Numbered from the stretch's first letter, positions 1-5,914 are shown. The stretch: 7,080 nt of DNA from Candidatus Woesearchaeota archaeon (GCA_030590605.1 JAUUYB010000050.1:1-7080), one strand, 5' to 3'. Made by a program: numbers and translations. The notes: a model not told the origin generated them from the letters alone.

Positions 1-1351
1 TAGTCTCATCTGTGATCTTCTTCTTCTTTCCATCAGGCCTGATAACATAGTTAGCGCCGGGATACTCTTTAGGGCCCTTATCGACGAATGTCTTGAGGTA
101 CTCCATATTCCACTCGTTTACGAGCTCTGGAACCGTCAGCTTCATAGCTATATTCATCGGGACTCCGACCTCATTGATACCAAGTGATGGGTCAGGACTG
201 ATCACTGTTCTCGCAGAGAAGTTAGTCCTCTTACCTGCAAGGTTATGCCTGATCCTTCCTTCCTTAGACTTGATCCTTTCAGCGATAGTCTTCAACGGCT
301 GGCCTGACCTATGCCTTGCAGGCGGCAGTTGAGATACGCTATTGTCGAAGAAAGTCGTAATATGATACTGAAGCAGATCCCATAGATCCTCGATGATTAT
401 CTCTGGCGCTCCTGCATTGATGTTCTCGAAAAGACGCTGGTTGATCCTTACGATGTCGCCTAACTTATGGGTCAGGTCGTCCTCAGATCTCTCACCGGAT
501 TCGAGAGTGATCGATGGCCTCATCGTCACAGGCGGAATCGGGAGTATAGTAAGGATCATCCATTCAGGACGAGCAAAACTTGGGTTAAGTCCGAACAACT
601 CGATATCATCGTCAGGAACTTTCTCAAGCCTGGTCCTGATCTCAATCGGATTAACTCTCTTATCGTTCTCAAGAATAGTAGTAGGTTTCTCTATCGTGAT
701 CTTCTGCTGACGAGCCTTGCAGTGAGGACATTTATTCTGAGTCTTCAACTTACCGATCACATATTTCAAGTATTCAGCGACTGCCTTATGCCCTTGCTGA
801 CTCTCAACCTCATGGATGCCATCTTTGTATGCCTCAATGTCCTTGTTCGAGATGAGGACTCTTCCGCAATCCCTACATGTGGACCTTAGAATATTCAATA
901 TAACATCTGTATAATTGATGTGAAGCACAGGTCTTGCAAGCTCGATGTATCCAAAATGTCCAGGGCACTCCTTGAGCTTAGACCCACAGGTCTTGCATTT
1001 GAGACCTGGATCGATGACTCCGAGACGGATATCCATCAGGCCACCATCTACAGGATAACCTTCTTTATCGTATAACTCTGGTGTTACTATTTTAGCGTTC
1101 GCCATCTGCTTGATCATCTTCGGAGAGAGCATGCCGAACAGGATACTATCTACCTTCTTATGGACGAACTGCTGATAACCCTCTATCTTATCATAGGGAT
1201 CCTTAGATTCTTCTGCTTTTTCCTCTTCTCCATCAGATGATTCAGATTTCTCAGTAGATTCTTCAGCAGCAGATTCAGCTACATCTTCAGATGTTTTAGC
1301 TGTCTCTTCAGTTACCTCGGCTTCTTTTTCCTGTTCTTCTTTTTTTGCCAT
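1..1351 (-). CDS. rpoA1: DNA-directed RNA polymerase subunit A' (N-terminal 450 codons, cut by the window edge)
   Basis: This is the N-terminal part of the archaeal counterpart of bacterial beta' and eukaryotic RPB1, which forms the clamp and half of the active centre. The frame is open from ATG 1349-1351 to the left edge without a stop. Two clamp zinc sites are visible: C119, C122, C129 and H132 (ending in CPGHFG), and C159, C162, C208 and C211. The family segments LNPSFARPEWMILTILPIPP (about 254-273) and KEGRIRHNLAGKRTNFSART (363-382) follow. The catalytic NADFDGD motif is not reached, so it lies beyond the window. Residues 1-50 are an acidic low-complexity extension (18 Glu, 2 Asp) ahead of the usual family start near HKKVDSILFGMLSP. 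No ATG, GTG or TTG codon occurs in frame between codon 1 and that point, so the long form is the only ordinary start. An AGGATC ribosome-binding site at 1358-1363 overlaps the rpoB' stop. It is the last visible gene of the operon. Confidence 0.97.
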   Translation of the reverse strand, partial: MAKKEEQEKEAEVTEETAKTSEDVAESAAEESTEKSESSDGEEEKAEESKDPYDKIEGYQQFVHKKVDSILFGMLSPKMIKQMANAKIVTPELYDKEGYPVDGGLMDIRLGVIDPGLKCKTCGSKLKECPGHFGYIELARPVLHINYTDVILNILRSTCRDCGRVLISNKDIEAYKDGIHEVESQQGHKAVAEYLKYVIGKLKTQNKCPHCKARQQKITIEKPTTILENDKRVNPIEIRTRLEKVPDDDIELFGLNPSFARPEWMILTILPIPPVTMRPSITLESGERSEDDLTHKLGDIVRINQRLFENINAGAPEIIIEDLWDLLQYHITTFFDNSVSQLPPARHRSGQPLKTIAERIKSKEGRIRHNLAGKRTNFSARTVISPDPSLGINEVGVPMNIAMKLTVPELVNEWNMEYLKTFVDKGPKEYPGANYVIRPDGKKKKITDET

Positions 1352-1361
1352 TTTTTAGATC

Positions 1362-3164
1362 CTAATATTTATCCTTCAGCTGGAGTTTCGGATATACTCC
1401 CATGCTCTTGAACTCATCCAGTATCAACTTGAATGCATAACTCAGTTCGATATCGGAGATCTCCACATTATCACCACAGATAGGGCAATACTTTTTGTCC
1501 TTATAACTATCATACACGGCGATTATTCCGCAATTCTCGCAGACAGGAACAATCGTCTTATCAGAATCAAATCTCTCCTTAAGCAGGAGGGAAGTTCCGT
1601 GTGCCACAAAGGTATCCTTTTCCATCTCTCCTAACCTAAGACCTCCTTCTTTCGCTCGGCCTTCAGTCGGCTGACGAGTCAGCAGCTGGATCGGACCTCT
1701 TGCTCGGGAATGAATCTTATTTGCGACCATATGTTTCAGCTTCAGATAATACATGTTTCCGATAAATATCTGAGCTTCATATTTTTCGCCTGTGATCCCA
1801 TTATAAAGAGTCTCTGTACCATTCTCCTTGAAGCCCAGTGTCCTTAGCTCGTCCCGGATCTCTTTCTCATCTTCGCAGGAAAACGACGTCCCGTCGATGT
1901 ATCTGCCTGAAAGAGAACCGGTCTTACCTGACACCAGTTCAAGAAGATGCGACATGGTCATCCTTGAAGGGATACCATGAGGTGAGAATAGGATATCAGG
2001 AACAACTCCAGATGCTGAGAAAGGCATATCTGCCTGCGGGACAATCATCCCGATGACGCCCTTCTGTCCATGTCGTGATGTGAACTTATCTCCGATTTCA
2101 GGAATACGCTGGTCTCTTAACCTGACCTGGACAAGCTTGTTCCCCTCATTGTTTTCTGTAATCATCACGAAATCTACGACTCCCTCTTCGCCGTGGGCAA
2201 GAGATGATGAGCTTTCCCTCCTTGAAGTAGATGCGAGGCTGTACTCATCCATACCTGAAAGGAATCGTGGAGGCGAGGTCTTTCCGATGATCACATCATC
2301 CTCCATGACCTTAGCTTCAGGGAAGACCAATCCGTCATCCTCTAAGTATCTATAATCCCTCTCGGATTTATATCCCTTGACGTCCTTGTCAGGGATGCTG
2401 ATATTGTCCATAAGTCCGCCTGAATATCTGAGCTCCTCAGAGATCGCCGGCCGATAGTATGTGCTCCTGCCAAACCCTCTGTCGATAGAACCCTTGTTGA
2501 TGATGATCGCGTCCTCCATATTGTATCCCTTATAGCTCATGACTGCGACGACCACATTTTGTCCTGCAGCGTGCTTCCCATACTCAGAGATATCATGCAT
2601 GATGGTCTGGACGACCGGTACCTGCGGAGTATGCAGGATATTGACATCCATATCCATCCGGACATAGTAATTTGCGACATAAAGACCTATTGCCTGTTTC
2701 TGGTTCTTCGATCCTGCATTAAGCCTTGTCGCCTGATTGTGATTACCGAACGGAACGAGAGATGTGCATAGTCCAAGCATCAGAAGAGGGGATATCTCCA
2801 GATGAGTATGCTCTGGACCGATTTCCTTCTCAAAAAATGCGACGAGAGAATTCTCCTCTTCGCTAGCATCGAGATACTCGATCACTCCCTGTTGGACCAA
2901 GTCATCCCATTTGAGCTCGCCTTTTTGGAGCTGCTTGAGATACTTCTCGGTGAGCAGGCTCTGTCCGTCTCTTATGACGATCAATGGACGCCTTGCCCTT
3001 CCTCTCAGGCTCTCTATATGGATCTCGTCGACCGATTCATTGTATGTTATATTGACGTTCTTGTCGAGTGTCCCTTTTCGCCTTTCAGTCTTAACCTGCT
3101 TTACGAATTCCTCATAATTCTCGACATACCCAAGAAATTTCCCGTTGAGATATAATTCAGTCAT
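1362..3164 (-). CDS. rpoB1: DNA-directed RNA polymerase subunit B' (C-terminal half of the split B subunit)
   Basis: This 600-residue protein supplies the hybrid-binding, wall and anchor portion of the second-largest RNA polymerase subunit, and pairs with B'' to rebuild the bacterial beta/RPB2 equivalent. Recognisable segments are SYKGYNMEDAIIINK (210-224), RDQRIPEIGDKF followed by TSRHGQKG (350-369, active-centre region), RARGPIQLLTRQPTEGR (487-503) with GGLRLGEMEKD (507-517), and a C-terminal zinc ribbon with C542, C545, C560 and C563. Length and ends match the family. Its ATG lies one base after the rpoB'' stop, with a GAGGG ribosome-binding site inside the end of rpoB'', so translation is probably coupled. 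The stop is TAG, exactly where family members end (after LQLKDKY), which shows that UAG terminates translation here. It is followed by rpoA' after 10 nt. Confidence 0.98.
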   Translation of the reverse strand: MTELYLNGKFLGYVENYEEFVKQVKTERRKGTLDKNVNITYNESVDEIHIESLRGRARRPLIVIRDGQSLLTEKYLKQLQKGELKWDDLVQQGVIEYLDASEEENSLVAFFEKEIGPEHTHLEISPLLMLGLCTSLVPFGNHNQATRLNAGSKNQKQAIGLYVANYYVRMDMDVNILHTPQVPVVQTIMHDISEYGKHAAGQNVVVAVMSYKGYNMEDAIIINKGSIDRGFGRSTYYRPAISEELRYSGGLMDNISIPDKDVKGYKSERDYRYLEDDGLVFPEAKVMEDDVIIGKTSPPRFLSGMDEYSLASTSRRESSSSLAHGEEGVVDFVMITENNEGNKLVQVRLRDQRIPEIGDKFTSRHGQKGVIGMIVPQADMPFSASGVVPDILFSPHGIPSRMTMSHLLELVSGKTGSLSGRYIDGTSFSCEDEKEIRDELRTLGFKENGTETLYNGITGEKYEAQIFIGNMYYLKLKHMVANKIHSRARGPIQLLTRQPTEGRAKEGGLRLGEMEKDTFVAHGTSLLLKERFDSDKTIVPVCENCGIIAVYDSYKDKKYCPICGDNVEISDIELSYAFKLILDEFKSMGVYPKLQLKDKY

Positions 3165-3165
3165 C

Positions 3166-4650
3166 TTAAACCCTCTTCAGCCCCATATTTATGAGCGATC
3201 GTACGAGCTCTTCTTCATCGCCGTCTTCTGAGACGCTTGCTGTCAGTGCTAAATTCTTCCTAAGCCCAATGTTGGTCCCTTCTGGAGTCTCTATCGGACA
3301 AAGCCTTCCTATATGTGTACAATGCAGTTCCCTCGCTTCGAAATTCTCCTGTGAAGTCGAAAGAGGTGAAACCACCCTTTGGAGATGGGAAAGAGATTCC
3401 AGGAAATTAAGTCGCTGGATCCTCTGGCTTATACCTTTCCTCCCACCGACCCAGTTGCCGGTAGCCATAGAACTGTATATCCTCTGTGTCAATAGCTTGT
3501 CCCTGATGATCACCTTGATCGATGGGAACTTGCCTCTCTTGACGATCCGCTGGAAGTTATAGAGCAAATCACCGATCAACACCTTCAGGTTCACCCTGAA
3601 CAGGTCTGCCAGAAGGTCGCCTGAGAACTTTAGCCGCTTATTCTTGTAATGATCCTTATCGTCAGGAGGTATCTCTCCGGAGGATACAAGGATGAAATGT
3701 TTCACCATCTTCAGGAGGTTGTAGGACTTCATTATCCTGTCGTCCTTATCTATGCCTATATGAGGGATCAGGTATCTGTCGAGAATCTCCTGCATACGTT
3801 CTATCCTGATCTCTTTTGATTGAGTTATACCTATCTTCTTCGCTATCCAATCGATCGCATCTTCACTTGTCTTGATGTCAACGAATTCATAGAGATTTAT
3901 CAGGACTTCATCATATTGCTTGTCACGTGAGATAAATTTCATGATCTCTTCATCTTTAACCAGACCGAGCGCTTTAGCGATGACGATAACAGGTATCCTC
4001 TTGACCCTCGTGAAAGTCAGATAGAATATACCGTCTTTCATCTTCTCGATAGTGTGCGGAATCTTGAACGACCCCCTCTCCGAGAACATCTTTCCGACAT
4101 ACTCACTCACACCTACGTTTTGCTTAGTGATCAGAAGCTTGTTAGATGTCAGATCCTCGATGTCAATTATGACTTTCTCTGTACCATTGATGATGAAATA
4201 TCCGCCTGGATCGTCAGGATCCTCTCCCCTGTCGATCAGTTCCTGCCTAGTCAGCTTGTTCAGGTGGCAGTAATTACTCTTCAGCATGATCGGGATGTTA
4301 GCTATCTGTGTAGTGAAAGATTCTCTTTGCACTTCATTTATGTGAGCGCTGACCTCGATGAAACATGGAGCAGAATACGTTATCTTTCTCAGACGTGCTT
4401 CTACCGGATATATCGCTCTCTTCGATCCATCTGCTTCTGTGATCTCAGGTTTCTCTACCCAGATCTTGTCCAGAACGATCTTGAACTCATCCACATTGTT
4501 AGGGATGATAGTCGGCTCAATAATCTTATTTTCTTCGATGATCTTCTGAAGCTCTTTCTCGATGAAGTAGTTGAACGACTCGATGTCAGACCTTACGAAC
4601 GAATGGTCTTTGAAATAGCTGTCGATGATTACTTTTGAAGGATTACCCAT
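3166..4650 (-). CDS. rpoB2: DNA-directed RNA polymerase subunit B'' (N-terminal half of the split B subunit)
   Basis: This 494-residue protein contains the protrusion, lobe and fork region of the archaeal B subunit. Visible family segments are GYFIINGTEKVII (150-162), DDKDHYKNKRLKFSGDLL (330-347, which contains active-centre-proximal residues) and ARELHCTHIGRLCPIETPEG followed by TNIGL (439-463, fork region). The protein ends after LINMGLKRV, the normal break point when archaeal B is split in two, so this is a true split gene and not a frameshift: the next gene starts with its own ATG and ribosome-binding site. The ATG start is preceded by AGAGGTG at good spacing. The start overlaps the end of rpoH by 8 nt, consistent with coupled translation. 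Confidence 0.98.
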   Translation of the reverse strand: MGNPSKVIIDSYFKDHSFVRSDIESFNYFIEKELQKIIEENKIIEPTIIPNNVDEFKIVLDKIWVEKPEITEADGSKRAIYPVEARLRKITYSAPCFIEVSAHINEVQRESFTTQIANIPIMLKSNYCHLNKLTRQELIDRGEDPDDPGGYFIINGTEKVIIDIEDLTSNKLLITKQNVGVSEYVGKMFSERGSFKIPHTIEKMKDGIFYLTFTRVKRIPVIVIAKALGLVKDEEIMKFISRDKQYDEVLINLYEFVDIKTSEDAIDWIAKKIGITQSKEIRIERMQEILDRYLIPHIGIDKDDRIMKSYNLLKMVKHFILVSSGEIPPDDKDHYKNKRLKFSGDLLADLFRVNLKVLIGDLLYNFQRIVKRGKFPSIKVIIRDKLLTQRIYSSMATGNWVGGRKGISQRIQRLNFLESLSHLQRVVSPLSTSQENFEARELHCTHIGRLCPIETPEGTNIGLRKNLALTASVSEDGDEEELVRSLINMGLKRV

Positions 4651-4912
4651 CTATGACACCTCTGTAGAAATCAGTCTTTCCGCAGGTCCTGCTGTTCCTT
4701 GTTATCTTGACGACATCTCCCTGCTTGATGTCAAGGTGAGAAACTGCCGGATCGCTTGTAAATATCTTAGGCAGTTCTTTGATCGTTGCGTTATATCTCG
4801 CGAGAATCTCTTTCTTCTCTTTCTCGTTCAGCTTCGAATGAACCTGAGCAAGTTCATGCTTAGTGACTATCTCCTGATTGACAGCTATCTTTTTCTTAGC
4901 GATTTGGACCAA
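4643..4912 (-). CDS. rpoH: DNA-directed RNA polymerase subunit H (Rpo5/RPB5 C-terminal-like)
   Basis: This is the small archaeal RNA polymerase assembly subunit that sits at the jaw and corresponds to the C-terminal domain of eukaryotic RPB5. The family core is clear: KHELAQVHSKLNEKEKKEIL (18-37), LPKIFTSDPAV (47-57) and KQGDVVKITRNSRT (63-76), ending in DFYRGVIDG. The frame stays open up to ATG 5050, but residues encoded upstream of about 4912 resemble no subunit H and cover the tRNA-end repeat. I therefore chose TTG 4910-4912, giving 89 residues, near the family's usual length. A strong GGAGGGGG (4913-4920) sits directly in front. The spacing is tight (3 nt from GGAGG), and no ATG or GTG lies between it and the conserved core. 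It is the first gene of the polymerase operon and its TAA overlaps the rpoB'' start. Confidence 0.93.
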   Translation of the reverse strand: MVQIAKKKIAVNQEIVTKHELAQVHSKLNEKEKKEILARYNATIKELPKIFTSDPAVSHLDIKQGDVVKITRNSRTCGKTDFYRGVIDG

Positions 4913-4920
4913 CCCCCTCC
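4913..4920 (-). promoter_or_regulatory. Ribosome-binding site of rpoH
   Basis: The minus strand reads GGAGGGGG immediately before TTG 4912. It is the best Shine-Dalgarno match upstream of the conserved rpoH core and is the reason for choosing the short TTG start. The gap to the start codon is shorter than usual. Confidence 0.6.
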
Positions 4921-4949
4921 AGTATTTACGGTTTTGATGCGGTACTGGA

Positions 4950-4961
4950 TTCCGCGCGGAA
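4950..4961. repeat. 12-bp perfect palindrome upstream of rpoH
   Basis: The sequence TTCCGCGCGGAA is self-complementary. It lies about 40 nt before the rpoH start codon in otherwise AT-richer DNA. It could be an operator half-site pair or a short RNA hairpin in the rpoH leader. The palindrome is seen directly; a function is only inferred. Confidence 0.4.
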
Positions 4962-4973
4962 ATGTGAAAATTG

Positions 4974-4996
4974 TGACAATGAATGGGCCTGGCAAG
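4974..4996. repeat. Second copy of the tRNA-Lys 3' end (direct repeat, copy 1)
   Basis: This 23-nt segment matches 5078-5100 at 20 of 23 positions, with three transitions and no gaps, and has an identical 12-nt core (TGAATGGGCCTG). On the minus strand it reproduces the end of the T stem, the 3' acceptor strand, the discriminator and 10 nt downstream of tRNA-Lys. No T loop or other tRNA arm precedes it, so it is not a second tRNA gene. It resembles a leftover attachment site or a partial duplication. Confidence 0.7.
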
Positions 4997-5017
4997 CAAA
5001 CTTTTAACAAAAGTTTG
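4997..5017. repeat. 9-bp inverted repeat between tRNA-Lys and rpoH
   Basis: CAAACTTTT and AAAAGTTTG are perfectly complementary around a 3-nt spacer (AAC). The right arm overlaps a 10-bp palindrome, TTTGATCAAA (5014-5023), so the two structures would be mutually exclusive in RNA. The minus strand also contains GTTAAAAG here, a weak TATA-like candidate for an rpoH promoter. It could be an operator, a processing hairpin or a terminator-like element; the sequence does not decide. Confidence 0.45.
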
Positions 5018-5077
5018 ATCAAAACATGGACGATATCGGCCACGCCTCATCGCCCTGCGACCCCTTTTAACAATCTA

Positions 5078-5100
5078 TGACAGTGAATGGGCCTGACGAG
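5078..5100. repeat. tRNA-Lys 3' end (direct repeat, copy 2)
   Basis: This is the partner of the repeat at 4974-4996, offset by 104 nt. It covers the last 13 nt of tRNA-Lys (5088-5100) and 10 nt of downstream flank (5078-5087), so the similarity extends past the gene end. Confidence 0.7.
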
Positions 5101-5175
5101 ATTCGAACTCGCGACCCCATGATGACTTCCCGAAGGTAAAAGTCATGTGCTCTAGCCAGGCTGAGCTACAGGCCC
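5088..5175 (-). tRNA. tRNA-Lys(UUU) with a 13-nt intron
   Basis: On the minus strand a full cloverleaf can be folded by eye: acceptor GGGCCTG/CAGGCCC (7 bp), D arm GCTC/GAGC, anticodon stem CATGA/TCATG (5 bp), variable loop GGGTC, T arm GCGAG/CTCGT with loop TTCGAAT, discriminator A, and no encoded CCA. The anticodon stem closes only if 13 nt (5124-5136) are removed after position 37, leaving the loop CTTTTAA with anticodon UUU (plus-strand AAA at 5138-5140). The mature length is 75 nt. It lies 12 nt downstream of tRNA-Asp and upstream of the polymerase operon on the same strand, so all may share transcripts. Confidence 0.94.
5124..5136 (-). other. tRNA-Lys intron at the canonical 37/38 position
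   Basis: The intron reads CCTTCGGGAAGTC. It forms a BHB motif: a central helix of C32-U33-U34-U35 with intron GAAG (last pair U-G), a 5' bulge U36-A37-C and a 3' bulge U-C-A38. The cut sites fall after the second base of each bulge, as expected. The rest of the intron is only C(UUCG)G, one base pair closed by a UUCG tetraloop. Confidence 0.88.
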
Positions 5176-5187
5176 ATGAAAATAAAA

Positions 5188-5307
5188 CGCCCTGGCCGGG
5201 ACTTTCAAAACGCCCGTCTTTTTCTAAAAAAAGGCGAAATTCGTTATTTGAACCCGAGTCGAAGCCTCGACAGGGCTTCATGATAGGCCAGGCTACACTA
5301 CCAGGGC
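5188..5307 (-). tRNA. tRNA-Asp(GUC) with a 45-nt intron in the T loop
   Basis: The minus strand starts with GCCCTGG TA GTGT, an archaeal tRNA-Asp pattern. The anticodon stem AAGCC/GGCTT encloses the loop CTGTCGA with anticodon GUC. The T stem TCGGG is followed by TTCAAA, then 45 extra nt, then T and CCCGG, completing the T stem, then CCAGGGC closing the acceptor perfectly, and discriminator G, the Asp identity base. Without the insert the tRNA is 75 nt. There is no intron in the anticodon loop and no encoded CCA. The D stem has a U13-U22 mismatch. A gene finder that does not model T-arm introns could miss this gene. Confidence 0.9.
5202..5246 (-). other. Non-canonical tRNA-Asp intron between positions 59 and 60
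   Basis: The ends fit a strict BHB motif. Exon bases U54-U55-C56-A57 pair with intron UGAA in four Watson-Crick pairs. The 5' bulge is A58-A59-U and the 3' bulge is A-G-U60, with cuts after A59 and before U60. Inside, the intron contains a hairpin of CTTTTT with AAAAAG around TTAG, flanked by CGCC/GGCG, and an uninterrupted run of seven T on the coding strand. Confidence 0.85.
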
Positions 5308-5417
5308 ATTATGGTTAATTAAGGCCAAATTAAGCTTCTTTTATCTCCATAGGTCTATTTTATCCCTATTTTAACAAGAGAAGGATTGGATTGGCATATC
5401 CTCTAGATTTCGCAACC

Positions 5418-5427
5418 CCTTATAAAG
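5418..5427 (-). promoter_or_regulatory. Candidate archaeal promoter facing the tRNA genes (BRE-TATA)
   Basis: The minus strand reads CCAAAAG followed by CTTTATAAGG, a good TFB-recognition plus TATA-box pattern. Initiation about 25 nt downstream would leave a leader of roughly 90 nt before tRNA-Asp, longer than usual for a tRNA. It may therefore serve a longer tRNA-polymerase transcript or an unrecognised small RNA. Confidence 0.35.
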
Positions 5428-5632
5428 CTTTTGGTATTACGTCCTCGTGACCAGGTGTTTTTAGGGTATTCCATTATCTTTTAGAATAAGTATTGACATA
5501 TTTTGGCTTGTCTGAAATGAAGTAATATACACCAGGAGAAATCACAAAACGACTAATATCATTTAATATACTTAAATCTCTCGTCGCTAAAATGAGTCCT
5601 ACCAAAAATTTCGGACAAAACGAAACAAAACA

Positions 5633-5640
5633 TTTATATG
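5633..5640 (+). promoter_or_regulatory. Candidate promoter of the ferredoxin-HD pair (TATA box TTTATATG)
   Basis: TTTATATG is preceded by the A-rich sequence GAAACAAAACA, which fits a BRE, and stands alone in front of the gene. A start about 25 nt downstream would give a leader of some 45 nt containing the ribosome-binding site GGTGA at 5697-5701, six bases before the ATG. Confidence 0.5.
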
Positions 5641-5707
5641 CAGGAACCTCAATCCGATACCTATCATTTTTTTGTCCATAGAATATAAGAATTGAAGGTG
5701 ACAATCA

Positions 5708-5914
5708 ATGGCAAAATTCAAGATAATAGTTACTGATGAATGTATCGGATGCGGTCAGTGCGTGAATGTATGTGATAATTACGAACTCGGCTCAGACGGA
5801 TATTCCCATCCAAAAGTTGAAGAGGTAGATGAAAAAGGATGTAACGAAGCTGCTGCTGACATCTGCCCTGTTTCTGCTATAAAGATCGAAGAGATCGATG
5901 GCGCCAAGAAGTGA
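5708..5914 (+). CDS. Ferredoxin, single [4Fe-4S] cluster, archaeal type
   Basis: This is a 68-residue soluble electron carrier. Cluster ligands are C12, C15 and C18 (CIGCGQC) with the distant C53 in CPVSAI. C22 and C45 sit where Pyrococcus-type ferredoxins have a pair of cysteines forming a disulfide, so only one cluster is expected. The second cluster motif of bacterial 2[4Fe-4S] ferredoxins is absent. The protein is acidic and ends in a short lysine tail. ATG 5708 has GGTGA six bases upstream. The end overlaps the HD-domain gene by 17 nt, suggesting one mRNA, but the redox partner cannot be told from the window. Family assignment is firm; the specific role is unknown. Confidence 0.93.
   Translation: MAKFKIIVTDECIGCGQCVNVCDNYELGSDGYSHPKVEEVDEKGCNEAAADICPVSAIKIEEIDGAKK

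Larger units (their letters stand above)
5308..5707. other. 400-nt AT-rich intergenic region between tRNA-Asp and the ferredoxin gene
   Basis: I find no convincing gene here. The region separates divergent units: tRNAs and polymerase genes to the left, ferredoxin and HD genes to the right. It contains one good TATA-like site for each direction (described separately). A weaker minus-strand candidate, GATAAAAG near 5338-5346, is better spaced for starting just upstream of tRNA-Asp. No tRNA, obvious box C/D motif pair or large repeat was seen. Confidence 0.6.

Noticed and set aside
93..889. Open plus-strand frames of 79 to 140 codons
   Set aside because: They lie antisense to the clearly recognisable rpoA' frame, have no family resemblance and are explained by its codon composition.
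3160..3170. The rpoB''/rpoB' break as a frameshift or pseudogene
   Set aside because: The break is at the known natural split point of archaeal B, with a proper stop, a one-base gap, and a new ATG with its own ribosome-binding site.
4913..5050. A 46-residue N-terminal extension of RpoH from ATG 5050
   Set aside because: The added residues look unlike subunit H, cross the duplicated tRNA end and the inverted repeat, and lack the strong ribosome-binding site found at 4913-4920.
5024..5070. A box C/D guide RNA on the minus strand (GCGATGAGG looks a little like box C)
   Set aside because: The box C match is imperfect and I found no convincing box D or internal C'/D' pair at suitable spacing.
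4974..5080. A second tRNA or a split-tRNA 3' half next to tRNA-Lys
   Set aside because: Only the acceptor 3' strand is present; there is no T loop, anticodon arm or matching 5' acceptor strand.
5075..5281. A 68-codon minus-strand frame
   Set aside because: It runs through both tRNA genes and has no protein resemblance; the RNA genes explain the sequence.
5474..5704. A 76-codon minus-strand frame upstream of the ferredoxin gene
   Set aside because: It starts with TTG without a ribosome-binding site, overlaps the ferredoxin promoter and leader, and resembles no protein I know.
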